A stretch of 17,117 bases of DNA from Muribaculaceae bacterium (GTDB taxonomy: Bacteria; Bacteroidota; Bacteroidia; Bacteroidales; Muribaculaceae), in the NCBI GenBank assembly GCA_009775375.1, contig VSPO01000070.1, positions 1 to 17,117 on the forward strand. Direction: 5' to 3'. Positions within the stretch are counted from its first letter, which is position 1. Each line of letters begins with the position of its first letter. The notes under the pieces are model-generated. The model did not search any database. It saw only the letters and a list, made by a program, of their open reading frames with translations, and had not been told where the DNA came from. Below are positions 7,266 through 14,125 of the stretch, piece after piece. The translations under genes and the position numbers were made by a program.

Positions 7266-9953
7266 TCAGAGGTTAAGCATCTTGCCTTCGTGGTTCACAC
7301 GTTGGGCAAAGGCGAGGGATTTTGAGATGCCGGATTTAGCCCAATCTTGGCAATAGGCTTCTATGGCTTCCTGATGCGAACATCTGAGGTCCCGTTTGTA
7401 GAGTTTGAGTGCCTCCTTTTCGGCACGTTCAGTGGTATAGGTCATGTAGCACTCGCGTGGTTCCTCCACTCCGAAAACATTTCCGACTGCGCCACGGCGG
7501 ATGAATACCTCCCGGAAGAATGACCTGCCATCCTTGTTCTCAAGGCGGTTGATGGTGAAAATTTTCTTGCAGTCAACATCGGTAAGACCCAGAATCTTCT
7601 TAATCTCGTCAAAGCGTTCCTTAAACTTTGACTGGTCAAGCAGCATCACGACATCGGAGTTGTTGATGATTGCCTCCTTGACAATTTCAGAGCCGATGAT
7701 GTCCTGAATCTCCTGCGTCACCACTCCGACCGATGCCCAGAACTTGCGGGCTGTCTTGTATAAATACCTGATATACTCTACCATAAGTGGCGAAGCAATG
7801 GCCTTCCACGCCTCCTCAATCACGAGGACCTTGCGGTTCTTTTTAAGGCGCATCTTCTGTAGGAACACATCCATGATAATCAGGGTCACGATGGGGAACA
7901 GCTTCTTGTTCTCCTTGATGGCGTCCACCTCGAAGACAATGAATGTCTCGTCGAAGAGAGTGGAATCCACATTCTCGTTGAGAATTTTCTCGTATGCGCC
8001 GCCCTTGTAGAATGGCTGAAGCATCGTGGAATAGGTGGAGTAACTGATTGTGGTGATGTCGTTTTCGGTACATATCTGCTCAAGACGGTCAAAGGAATAG
8101 TCGAAGAACGAGTTGAAGCTCAGTTCCGTTACTTTGAGAGCCGCACGGCGTTTCTCCAGTACCTCTATCTGCTTGCGCACCATCTCGTCTACATCTTTCG
8201 GAGGCATATTAGTGTTCTTGCGGCTGGCGGAGGCAAAGAGATTCTTCAACAAGACTTCGCGCTGTTCATCGGTGTACTTTGTAAACCCGTTGAAGTAGGC
8301 ATCGTAATAGTCGATGATGATCTGTTCCACGATACGGAACTCGATTTCAGGAATTTTTGCGTCAGACCCTTTCCATATCAGGAGGACAAGGTTCTTGAGG
8401 AAGTCTATCTTCTCAATGTTGTACTCGTTACGGTTGATTTTGAACGGGTTCATGGTGATTGGCTTTTCCTCCGTATATGAAATATACTTGCCGCCGAGAT
8501 ACTCGCACAGACCCTCGTATGAGTTACCCGTATCCACCATCACGACATCGGTGTTCTGCTCGTGGAGCTGGCGCACAACAGAGTTCATGTGGAACGACTT
8601 ACCGCTGCCCGAAGGCCCTAGGCAGAAGAAGTTTGAGTTGTCAGTCAACTTGTTAGCTCCTTCCTTGCCGGATATGTCGATGGCGACGGGAACGCCCTGA
8701 CGATCGGTGTAGTATATTTTCAGAGGCGTGTCCTCGGAGTGCTGGGCGTGCTCCTTATACATCAGACACATGGCGGCGTCCGATATGGTGAGGAAGCGGT
8801 CATACTCCGGATTCATCTTGAAACAGTTGCCGGGGAAGGAGTTTACAAACAGTTCCAACTGATTGTAGCTCTTCCGGGATATATGGATGCCGAGACGCCC
8901 GAACACGTTTTCAAGATGGTTGGTCGGCTTCTGGAGGTCAACTCCTTTCCTGCAGGTCACCATAATATTGAAATGGGCATAGACAAGTTGCTTGTTCTCG
9001 CGGGCAATGACTTCCTGCACCTTTTCAATATCTTCAACCGCAATCAGGTTACCCGGATTGGGAACGGAGGCATGACGGTTACGTTTCTTGTCGAGAATGG
9101 ATAGCTCTCGCTTCTGTCCAGGCATGAATATCATCTGGTTATATACCACCGATTCGATTTCCGGGATGGAGTCAAGCACCGACATCAGGTCAACTGGCAG
9201 AGATGTGTTGTTGACCTCAATCTTTGTAAAGGGACGGATCTGCGTCGGAAGGTTGATGCAGTCAACATCCACAAGCGAGTAAATCTTGCAGTTCCTGTCG
9301 CCCATACCGACGCTTTCCTCGTCAGCTCTGAATGTGCTGAAGGAGATACGTTTGTTGGCGAAATCCATAGCGAAAAAGCGGTCAACGACATCGGAAGCCT
9401 CTGTCTTATTGAGGAACTGCGCCTTGATACCGGCATCACGCAACTGGTCAGCGACCTTGCGGATTTTCACAAGGAAGTCGCGCCATTTCTTGCTGTCGTA
9501 GCTGAACAGGTGGCTCTTCTTGCACTCCTGCGTGATAGTCAGGTAAGTGAAAGAGTCGGTGTATCGGCGTCCTTTGAAATACTCGAAGTAGGAGCTTGAA
9601 AGGAACTCGCGGTTCTCACCGTCCTCGTCGGCAAAAATCTTACGGGTAAAGATATCCTGTTTGTGAATGGCATAGTCTTCGCCGAGTGTAGCACATATGG
9701 CTGCGAACAGTTTGGTATATTCATAATAGGCATCGATGTTGCCGCCGAATTTCGCCACGGGGTTCTCCATTTTCAGTATTGCAGAGACTTCGCCGGTTTT
9801 GGTATATACCACTCCTATGCCATCCGTTTCCTCGATAGTGAAATAGATGTCATGGAAGATACGGCTGCGCTTCCCGCCGGTGCCGAAGGCCCATACGGAA
9901 ACAGCCATACCGAGGCATATCGCCAGACAGATTATGATGACGTATAGGGTCAT
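7266..9953 (-). CDS. traG: TraG family conjugation ATPase (VirB4)
   Basis: This is an 895-residue protein, the usual size for Bacteroides TraG. An N-terminal hydrophobic segment (MTLYVIIICLAICLGMAV) anchors it in the membrane. The VirB4/CagE-type N-terminal domain follows (ExxG-VVYTKTGEVSAIL, FTYLTI). The Walker A motif GPSGSGKS is at 446-453 and Walker B VLVIEEAWKA ends near the pair E713-E714. Downstream are the VTQE and NNSDVVMLLDQ motifs typical of VirB4 motors. It hydrolyses ATP at the inner membrane to drive pilus assembly and substrate export. It starts 3 bases after the stop of the lipoprotein gene, so the two are tightly linked. Both ATPase motifs are intact and no frameshift is seen. 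This is the most secure functional call in the window. Confidence 0.96.
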   Translation of the reverse strand: MTLYVIIICLAICLGMAVSVWAFGTGGKRSRIFHDIYFTIEETDGIGVVYTKTGEVSAILKMENPVAKFGGNIDAYYEYTKLFAAICATLGEDYAIHKQDIFTRKIFADEDGENREFLSSSYFEYFKGRRYTDSFTYLTITQECKKSHLFSYDSKKWRDFLVKIRKVADQLRDAGIKAQFLNKTEASDVVDRFFAMDFANKRISFSTFRADEESVGMGDRNCKIYSLVDVDCINLPTQIRPFTKIEVNNTSLPVDLMSVLDSIPEIESVVYNQMIFMPGQKRELSILDKKRNRHASVPNPGNLIAVEDIEKVQEVIARENKQLVYAHFNIMVTCRKGVDLQKPTNHLENVFGRLGIHISRKSYNQLELFVNSFPGNCFKMNPEYDRFLTISDAAMCLMYKEHAQHSEDTPLKIYYTDRQGVPVAIDISGKEGANKLTDNSNFFCLGPSGSGKSFHMNSVVRQLHEQNTDVVMVDTGNSYEGLCEYLGGKYISYTEEKPITMNPFKINRNEYNIEKIDFLKNLVLLIWKGSDAKIPEIEFRIVEQIIIDYYDAYFNGFTKYTDEQREVLLKNLFASASRKNTNMPPKDVDEMVRKQIEVLEKRRAALKVTELSFNSFFDYSFDRLEQICTENDITTISYSTYSTMLQPFYKGGAYEKILNENVDSTLFDETFIVFEVDAIKENKKLFPIVTLIIMDVFLQKMRLKKNRKVLVIEEAWKAIASPLMVEYIRYLYKTARKFWASVGVVTQEIQDIIGSEIVKEAIINNSDVVMLLDQSKFKERFDEIKKILGLTDVDCKKIFTINRLENKDGRSFFREVFIRRGAVGNVFGVEEPRECYMTYTTERAEKEALKLYKRDLRCSHQEAIEAYCQDWAKSGISKSLAFAQRVNHEGKMLNL

Positions 9954-9955
9954 AG

Positions 9956-11410
9956 TCAGAATAAATAGAAAAGTCTTAGTTTGAGTTTGGCATATTGTTT
10001 TGAGTAGTTGGACATTACAATGTCCTTACTCATTTCGATGCCGTAATAGTTATGGTCGGAGGATTCGGAACAGGTCAGATACTCGCCGTTGAAAGGCACA
10101 ATCAGTTCCGGAATCTGCGAATGGGCGTATGGCTGGAACAGAAAGAACATCTGAGCCATCTCTGCCACAGTCGGGATGTAGCTGCAATGATACTTCTCGA
10201 TTTCGGTCAGCATGGTTCCGCCTTCTTTCCCTCTCTTTTTATTGAGAAGTCGTGATGTCAGCTCCGCACCATCCTTATGCCCGAAAGCCGTGTTTTCGGA
10301 GTATGGGATTTCAGGCTTATAAATAAGCCGTTCTTCTTTAGATGAAGACGAATCATTGATGATGCCTTCGTTACGTTGTCCGTCAATGGTCCCGAAGATA
10401 ATGCCGCTTGTCAGGTCCTTGTCACCGAAACAGAATATGCCGGAAACGTCCTCTATGGCAACGGCTTTGCCGTGTCTGCCGTCAGTCTGAAATACCACGG
10501 CGACAGTCATTGTGTCACGCTTCGCCACCACAAGTCCGTCTTTCCGGAGATAATGACCGGTTTTGACTGTATCGACAACTTCGAGTTTGCGAAGATCTCT
10601 TTTATACTGATTGTCAACCCACGAGGATTTTGGCATAAGCTGTCCGGTTTTGTCCGTCTTGAGATTTATCTGGGTCATGCTCCCTGCGGACAGTGGCGGA
10701 ATTTTAGTCTTGAGAAGATATTCCTTGCCGTTGACCATAGCCGACAGAACAATGTCCGAAGCAGCGTCGCATGGGATAAGGTAAAAATCATGACTGCGAC
10801 CGCTGTTAGCCAGACAGTCAGCATCAATCCCCACAGGCATTCCTTCGCCTGACTTTTCAATCCATTTTCCATTGTAAGGGATATATTTTCCGCGAGTTGC
10901 AACGTATTCTCCTTTGAGTGTCAGCGATTCGAGGACATCGGAAAGATTGTCGCTCTCAAAACAGAACCGCAGCAGGGCCATCGAACTCTGGAATTTCATT
11001 TGTAAAGACAGCCTGGCACCGACCGTCCTTCCGGACTCGTATCCGAAGATTCTGTCCGAGAAGGGTGCGGTCAGCGACAGGGTGTCGGAGGAAGACTGCG
11101 GCCAGCAGGCACTGACAACCGAGGCGGTGTCGGCCATCAGCGAGGGTTGTTCCGATTTGAAACAATCGGGGGTTCCTACAAACGAAAGGAAGTCCGTTTT
11201 GCCGTCAGAAGTCAGTCTCACCCCGATTCTGTCAGCTCCCGTGATTGCTCCCGAAGCAGTGATTTCCACCGGCTTCAGTTCATCACGCCAGGCATCCCGT
11301 ACCTCAATGGCAGCTCTGGTCTGTTCCAGCGAGGGACGCTTTTCATCTGATCCGCCGCAAGAAGCGCATATCAGGACGACACCTATCATATATGAATATC
11401 GGATTGACAT
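9956..11410 (-). CDS. Fimbrillin-like surface lipoprotein in the transfer operon
   Basis: The ATG at 11410 is the best start. It gives a short lipoprotein signal (MSIRYSYMIGVVLICASC) with the cysteine followed by GGSDEK; such acidic residues mark many surface-exposed Bacteroidetes lipoproteins. An in-frame ATG at 11485 would add 25 residues and overlap traF. The protein is 484 residues. Residues about 100-260 resemble fimbrillin (FimA/Mfa-like) domains: SLQMKFQSSMALLRFCF, then LTLKGEY-x5-GKYIPYNG. The C-terminal part (YIPTVAEMAQMF ... EYLTCSESSDHNYYGIEM ... KLRLFYLF) resembles the DUF1566-type ending of many Bacteroidetes surface proteins. The lipobox has C at -3, which is not ideal. Its place between traF and traG suggests an outer-membrane or surface role in mating, possibly adhesion. 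Both domain calls are by eye. Confidence 0.78.
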   Translation of the reverse strand: MSIRYSYMIGVVLICASCGGSDEKRPSLEQTRAAIEVRDAWRDELKPVEITASGAITGADRIGVRLTSDGKTDFLSFVGTPDCFKSEQPSLMADTASVVSACWPQSSSDTLSLTAPFSDRIFGYESGRTVGARLSLQMKFQSSMALLRFCFESDNLSDVLESLTLKGEYVATRGKYIPYNGKWIEKSGEGMPVGIDADCLANSGRSHDFYLIPCDAASDIVLSAMVNGKEYLLKTKIPPLSAGSMTQINLKTDKTGQLMPKSSWVDNQYKRDLRKLEVVDTVKTGHYLRKDGLVVAKRDTMTVAVVFQTDGRHGKAVAIEDVSGIFCFGDKDLTSGIIFGTIDGQRNEGIINDSSSSKEERLIYKPEIPYSENTAFGHKDGAELTSRLLNKKRGKEGGTMLTEIEKYHCSYIPTVAEMAQMFFLFQPYAHSQIPELIVPFNGEYLTCSESSDHNYYGIEMSKDIVMSNYSKQYAKLKLRLFYLF

Positions 11411-11430
11411 CTTTCGGAATGAGTTGGTTT

Positions 11431-11465
11431 GAATTTTGGTTAAGAGTTGCTTTAATGATTGGTTT
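11431..11465 (-). repeat. Leader motif AACCAATCAT ... AACCAAAATTC, copy 2
   Basis: On the minus strand, AAACCAATCAT (11455-11465) and AACCAAAATTC (11431-11441) lie just upstream of the lipoprotein start at 11410. The 11-base word AACCAAAATTC is identical in the traE leader. The first word overlaps the traF stop codon. Confidence 0.55.
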
Positions 11466-11763
11466 ATAGACCTCTGGAACGGCAATAGACGAACACTCCC
11501 TTGTCGTTGTTTTTGGAATGGAGACCCTTGCGCTGCTTGAGCATTATAAGGGCGGCTCCTACCGCGATTGCGGCTACGAGGGTTATCAGACCCGCCACGA
11601 AACCGATGACGATATACATGACGATGAATCCTACAATCGCGCCACCGGCTGCGGCTGCCGCCCAGTAGATGTAGCGGCCCTGCAGTCCCATCAGTTCAAG
11701 AGGCCGTTGAAGCCCCTTGAACATGGGATAGGACGGATAGTTTTCTTCGCCGGTATTCGCCAC
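11464..11763 (-). CDS. traF: TraF family conjugation protein (DUF4133, VirB3-like)
   Basis: This is a 99-residue protein. The N-terminus YPSYPMFKGLQRPLELMGLQGRYI is the typical opening of DUF4133/TraF, followed by two adjacent membrane segments (YWAAAAAGGAIVGFIVMYIVIGFVAGLITLVAAIAVGAALIM, described here in two halves at about residues 33-54 and 56-75) and a basic tail. The arrangement matches VirB3-like proteins, which sit in the inner membrane with VirB4. The gene begins 3 bases after the traE stop. The order traE, traF, then traG after one inserted gene matches the core of Bacteroides conjugative transposons. Confidence 0.93.
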   Translation of the reverse strand: MANTGEENYPSYPMFKGLQRPLELMGLQGRYIYWAAAAAGGAIVGFIVMYIVIGFVAGLITLVAAIAVGAALIMLKQRKGLHSKNNDKGVFVYCRSRGL

Positions 11764-11766
11764 GGG

Positions 11767-12126
11767 TCACACACCGAAGAAAAGAGGCAGAGCCTGGGCT
11801 GCGGCCACGAGGAAGATGCAGGCGCCGACAATCATCATGATCGACTTCTTGACATCCTGCTCCTCGTTGTTCATCTTGATATAGACGCTGATAGCACCCA
11901 CGATGGCGACAACGCCGGCGATGGCGTAGCAGAGCTTGACGACGATGGGGACATACTTGGCGATTTCCTCCGTGACGGTGGTAAGCGCGGTGGTACCCGC
12001 CTCGTAGTTGCCGGCGGCGTTCTGGGCGAACACGGCCACGGAGCCGACAATCATCATCATGCAGAACATCTGCACGCGCTCGCTTCCGAAGAAGCCCTTG
12101 ATTTTGTTTGCGATTTTCTTAATCAT
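11767..12126 (-). CDS. traE: TraE family conjugation pilin (DUF4134, VirB2-like)
   Basis: This is a 119-residue protein with a long basic N-region and a hydrophobic signal segment (FCMMMIVGSVAVFAQ, probable cut after VFA or VFAQ). Two membrane segments follow. The stretch YIKMNNEEQDVKKSIMMIVG between them is the signature of DUF4134/TraE. VirB2-like proteins are the main pilin subunits: they are inserted in the inner membrane and then drawn into the pilus. It is followed directly by traF and preceded, 75 bases upstream, by a second related gene. Confidence 0.93.
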   Translation of the reverse strand: MIKKIANKIKGFFGSERVQMFCMMMIVGSVAVFAQNAAGNYEAGTTALTTVTEEIAKYVPIVVKLCYAIAGVVAIVGAISVYIKMNNEEQDVKKSIMMIVGACIFLVAAAQALPLFFGV

Positions 12127-12136
12127 AAAATCTGGT

Positions 12137-12178
12137 GAATTTTGGTTTGTTTGGTTTTGAAATTAAATGATTGGTTTT
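12137..12178 (-). repeat. Leader motif AACCAATCAT ... AACCAAAATTC, copy 3
   Basis: The 75-base gap before traE holds AAAACCAATCAT (12167-12178), then AAAACCAAAC, then AACCAAAATTC (12137-12147) on the minus strand. It shares both words with the leader of the lipoprotein gene. I see no TAnnTTTG box here, so it looks like a leader or processing region and not a promoter. Confidence 0.55.
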
Positions 12179-12201
12179 GTGTATATTATTGATTATGGAA
12201 A

Positions 12202-12552
12202 CTATATCCTGTATCCGAAGAAAGCCGGGAAGACCGTTGACGCGCCTATCAGGAACAGACACGCCCCGACGACCATCATGATTTCTTTCTTTACTCCGTC
12301 CTCGCCGGAGTTCATCTTTATGTAGATTTGGAGAGCTGAATATATGACTACAATAGAGGCTATCGCATAGATAAGGTATAGGACATACAGCATCATCGTC
12401 ACCACGAAGTCATGCTGTCTTGCAAGCGCATCGGCTCCCCAGCTGTAATCGACACCCCCGCATTTGGCAGCAGCAGTCTCTGCACATAACAGGGCGAGTG
12501 CGACAAGGCTTTGCGGAATCCACCGCTTAATACTCGTCAACTGCAGGCGCAT
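12202..12552 (-). CDS. Second DUF4134 (TraE-like) pilin paralogue
   Basis: This is a 116-residue protein with a signal peptide ending near AETAAA, just before KCGGVDYSW. After a different N-terminal part come two membrane segments and YIKMNSGEDGVKKEIMMVVG, nearly the same as YIKMNNEEQDVKKSIMMIVG in traE, and both end in P-x-F-F-G. It is clearly a paralogue of the neighbouring traE. The mature N-terminus carries a cysteine and an aromatic patch that traE lacks, so the exposed part of the subunit should differ. The start overlaps the preceding gene by 26 bases. It may be a minor pilin or an alternative one; which is unknown. Confidence 0.88.
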   Translation of the reverse strand: MRLQLTSIKRWIPQSLVALALLCAETAAAKCGGVDYSWGADALARQHDFVVTMMLYVLYLIYAIASIVVIYSALQIYIKMNSGEDGVKKEIMMVVGACLFLIGASTVFPAFFGYRI

Positions 12553-13021
12553 CCTTGGCTTGGGTCTTTGCAGATTCCTCGGCCGGGATTCGCGTGATCA
12601 GACATCCTTCATTGTCAATCTGTCCGCTGTTTCCCTGTAGCAGCTCATCAAAATCTTCATCGGTGAAGGCTTTTTCATAGACTCTGCTATCCTCGATATC
12701 CTGGGCGTCAGCATCAAGTTTCTCCTGTATAGCCAGAGCCAGAGCCTCTTTGTCTGCCTCCGAAGCTTGCGTTTCCGGTATAATTGTCTCTACTGCCGCT
12801 ACCGGTTCGGCGTTGACATTATTGTCGCCGACAGCAAAACCTGTTTCCGTCTCGATGACTTCCACGGATTGCTCCCCGGCAAAGGTTGTGTCGAAAGTCT
12901 CTGCCCCGGAGTTTTCCTCCGCCGACTTCCGGCTCGATGTGACATCGCGTATTATCACTACTGAGAAGTAGATTATATAGGCGGTCGTCAGAATCAGTGC
13001 GAATATTCCAAATGCGCTCAT
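12527..13021 (-). CDS. Membrane-anchored acidic protein, first gene of the transfer operon
   Basis: This is a 164-residue protein with one N-terminal membrane segment (FGIFALILTTAYIIYFSVVII) followed by a basic patch. A long acidic, probably disordered tail follows, rich in Glu, Asp, Ala and Val. The anchor lacks a cleavage site, so the tail should lie in the cytoplasm or periplasm depending on topology. The basic residues after the segment favour a cytoplasmic tail. It overlaps the next gene by 26 bases, which suggests coupled translation. The position ahead of traE corresponds to small TraC/TraD-type genes in Bacteroides conjugative elements, but I see no motif that proves such identity. 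Confidence 0.75.
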   Translation of the reverse strand: MSAFGIFALILTTAYIIYFSVVIIRDVTSSRKSAEENSGAETFDTTFAGEQSVEVIETETGFAVGDNNVNAEPVAAVETIIPETQASEADKEALALAIQEKLDADAQDIEDSRVYEKAFTDEDFDELLQGNSGQIDNEGCLITRIPAEESAKTQAKDAPAVDEY

Positions 13022-13059
13022 GTGATCGGTTTTATAAGTTCGTTTTTCAAATTGTGCAG

Positions 13060-13067
13060 CAAAGTAA
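13060..13067 (-). promoter_or_regulatory. Likely -7 box of the transfer operon
   Basis: The minus-strand word TTACTTTG is one base off TAnnTTTG and is followed by C, as is common in Bacteroides. It lies 38 bases before the ATG at 13021. No good TTTG is seen at -33, so the promoter is weak or needs an activator. Confidence 0.35.
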
Positions 13068-13139
13068 ATGCTTCTTTTGCTGAATTGGAATTATTCTCTG
13101 ATTCACAGCCTTTTATTTAATTCTCTTTTTGAAAATCAC

Positions 13140-13157
13140 AAAATCGGCACCGATTTT
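13140..13157. repeat. Perfect palindrome AAAATCGG-CA-CCGATTTT
   Basis: The two 8-base arms are exact with a 2-base spacer, a form typical of dimeric regulator operators. It lies about 73 bases upstream of the putative -7 box of the transfer operon. No T-run follows on either strand beyond the arm itself, so a terminator role is less likely. Confidence 0.55.
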
Positions 13158-13360
13158 CGGCACTCGTGCAGTGTTTTCGGCCCCTTTATAATGCAAAATC
13201 CACCGTCACCGGAATGACAATGGATTCAATTATGTCTTTCATCTTTCACTGTGATGCCGGACATCCGTTTTCTGCGGCAAAGTTGGAGGCCGGAACAAAT
13301 GCCAAATCGAGACCCGTTGGTCACTGCTGCGCCGTGAATTTGTCTTATTGTCCGCTTTCG

Positions 13361-13429
13361 CCTCCCTTGTAATGCCTGAAAATCGGAAAGACCGACCTCC
13401 CGATGAACCGAAAGGGTGACAAGGGGAGG
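13361..13429 (+). repeat. Inverted repeat in the leader of the Api92-like gene
   Basis: CCTCCCTTGT (13361-13370) pairs with ACAAGGGGAGG (13419-13429), with one extra G. Inside lies a small hairpin, TCGG-AAAGA-CCGA. The structure ends 29 bases before the ATG at 13459, so if transcribed it would form a leader structure that could affect translation. Confidence 0.4.
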
Positions 13430-13458
13430 GATAAAAAACAACTTAAACTGCAAATAAT

Positions 13459-14022
13459 ATGGCAAACTATTGTTACAGCACTTACCGCATCACAGGCGAA
13501 GCATCGGAACTTGATGCTCTCTATGAACTTATGACACGGCTTGAAAAGGAGAAAAAGAACGGTAACTGGGTAGGACATATCGTCGAAGCCCTCAACAAGA
13601 AAATCCCCGAACATCTATATGTAAGGGGATGGTGGGATGAATTGGAAAGAGAGGAAGACTGTATCAGTTTCAGTCTTGAAAGCGCATGGGACCCGATATA
13701 CGAGGCATGGGATTTCATCTGCTCCAAGTATGACTCTCTTTCCGCGTACTTCATCGGCGAAGAGCCGGGATGTGAAGTCTATCTTAAGAGAGACCATCCC
13801 GATAAAGGGTGGTTCTCGGATAACTATTACGTTGACATCTGCACTCCCAAAGAGGAATACTTTCACGAGTATTTCAAGACCCTTGATGATGCCTTCCGCT
13901 ACATCGAGAAAATCGCGGATACCAACATCATAACATGCGATGACATCGAGGGGCTGAACTCCGCTTGGTCGGAAGAACATCCCGACGCATACATCTACCT
14001 GCATGAGTTTCAAGAGGTATAA
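13459..14022 (+). CDS. Api92/DUF1281-like accessory protein
   Basis: This is a 187-residue acidic soluble protein without a signal peptide or membrane segment. The opening MANYCYSTYRITGEASELDALYELM follows the pattern of DUF1281/Api92-like proteins (a short MANxC- beta strand, then helix), which have a ferredoxin-like fold and occur on plasmids, phages and conjugative elements. The rest is rich in Trp, Tyr and acidic residues (W-E-L-E-R-E-E-D, W-D-P-I-Y-E-A-W). The role of this family is not established; an effect on host or phage functions is possible. The start is set by the A-rich leader AAACTGCAAATAAT. A strong hairpin terminator lies just after the stop. It stands alone on the plus strand between two minus-strand blocks. 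Confidence 0.85.
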   Translation: MANYCYSTYRITGEASELDALYELMTRLEKEKKNGNWVGHIVEALNKKIPEHLYVRGWWDELEREEDCISFSLESAWDPIYEAWDFICSKYDSLSAYFIGEEPGCEVYLKRDHPDKGWFSDNYYVDICTPKEEYFHEYFKTLDDAFRYIEKIADTNIITCDDIEGLNSAWSEEHPDAYIYLHEFQEV

Positions 14023-14034
14023 CCCTCCTTCGAC

Positions 14035-14073
14035 AAACAACAACCACGGTTGCGAAAACCGTGGTTGCTGTTT
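14035..14073. terminator. Hairpin terminator between convergent genes
   Basis: AAACAACAACCACGGTT (14035-14051) pairs with AACCGTGGTTGCTGTTT (14057-14073), with one mismatch in 17 and a 5-base loop GCGAA. It sits between two genes that end toward each other. A-rich on one side and T-rich on the other, it could stop transcription from both directions, although the T-run is short. Confidence 0.75.
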
Positions 14074-14125
14074 AAGAAAAGACTTATTCCCTATTGTATC
14101 ATAATGACAAGAGTATCTTTTCTAC

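Larger units (their letters stand above)
13022..13458. other. Gene-free control region between divergent genes
   Basis: This 437-base region has no convincing gene. It holds the likely promoter of the transfer operon (13060-13067), a perfect palindrome (13140-13157), TTTTCGGC at 13154-13161 and again at 13174-13181 (20 bases apart), another AAAATCGG at 13379-13386, and a large inverted repeat ahead of the plus-strand gene. A second weak minus-strand box, CAACTTTG (13278-13285), has TTTG 17 bases further upstream (13303-13306). The small open frames here look like chance. Confidence 0.6.

Noticed and set aside
10914..11432. A 172-codon plus-strand frame over the lipoprotein gene
   Set aside because: It is Ser-rich with no motif, is antisense to a well-formed lipoprotein gene and has no promoter.
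11518..12138. A 206-codon plus-strand frame over traE and traF
   Set aside because: It is very rich in His and Asp as the reverse of membrane-protein codons; traE and traF are secure on the other strand.
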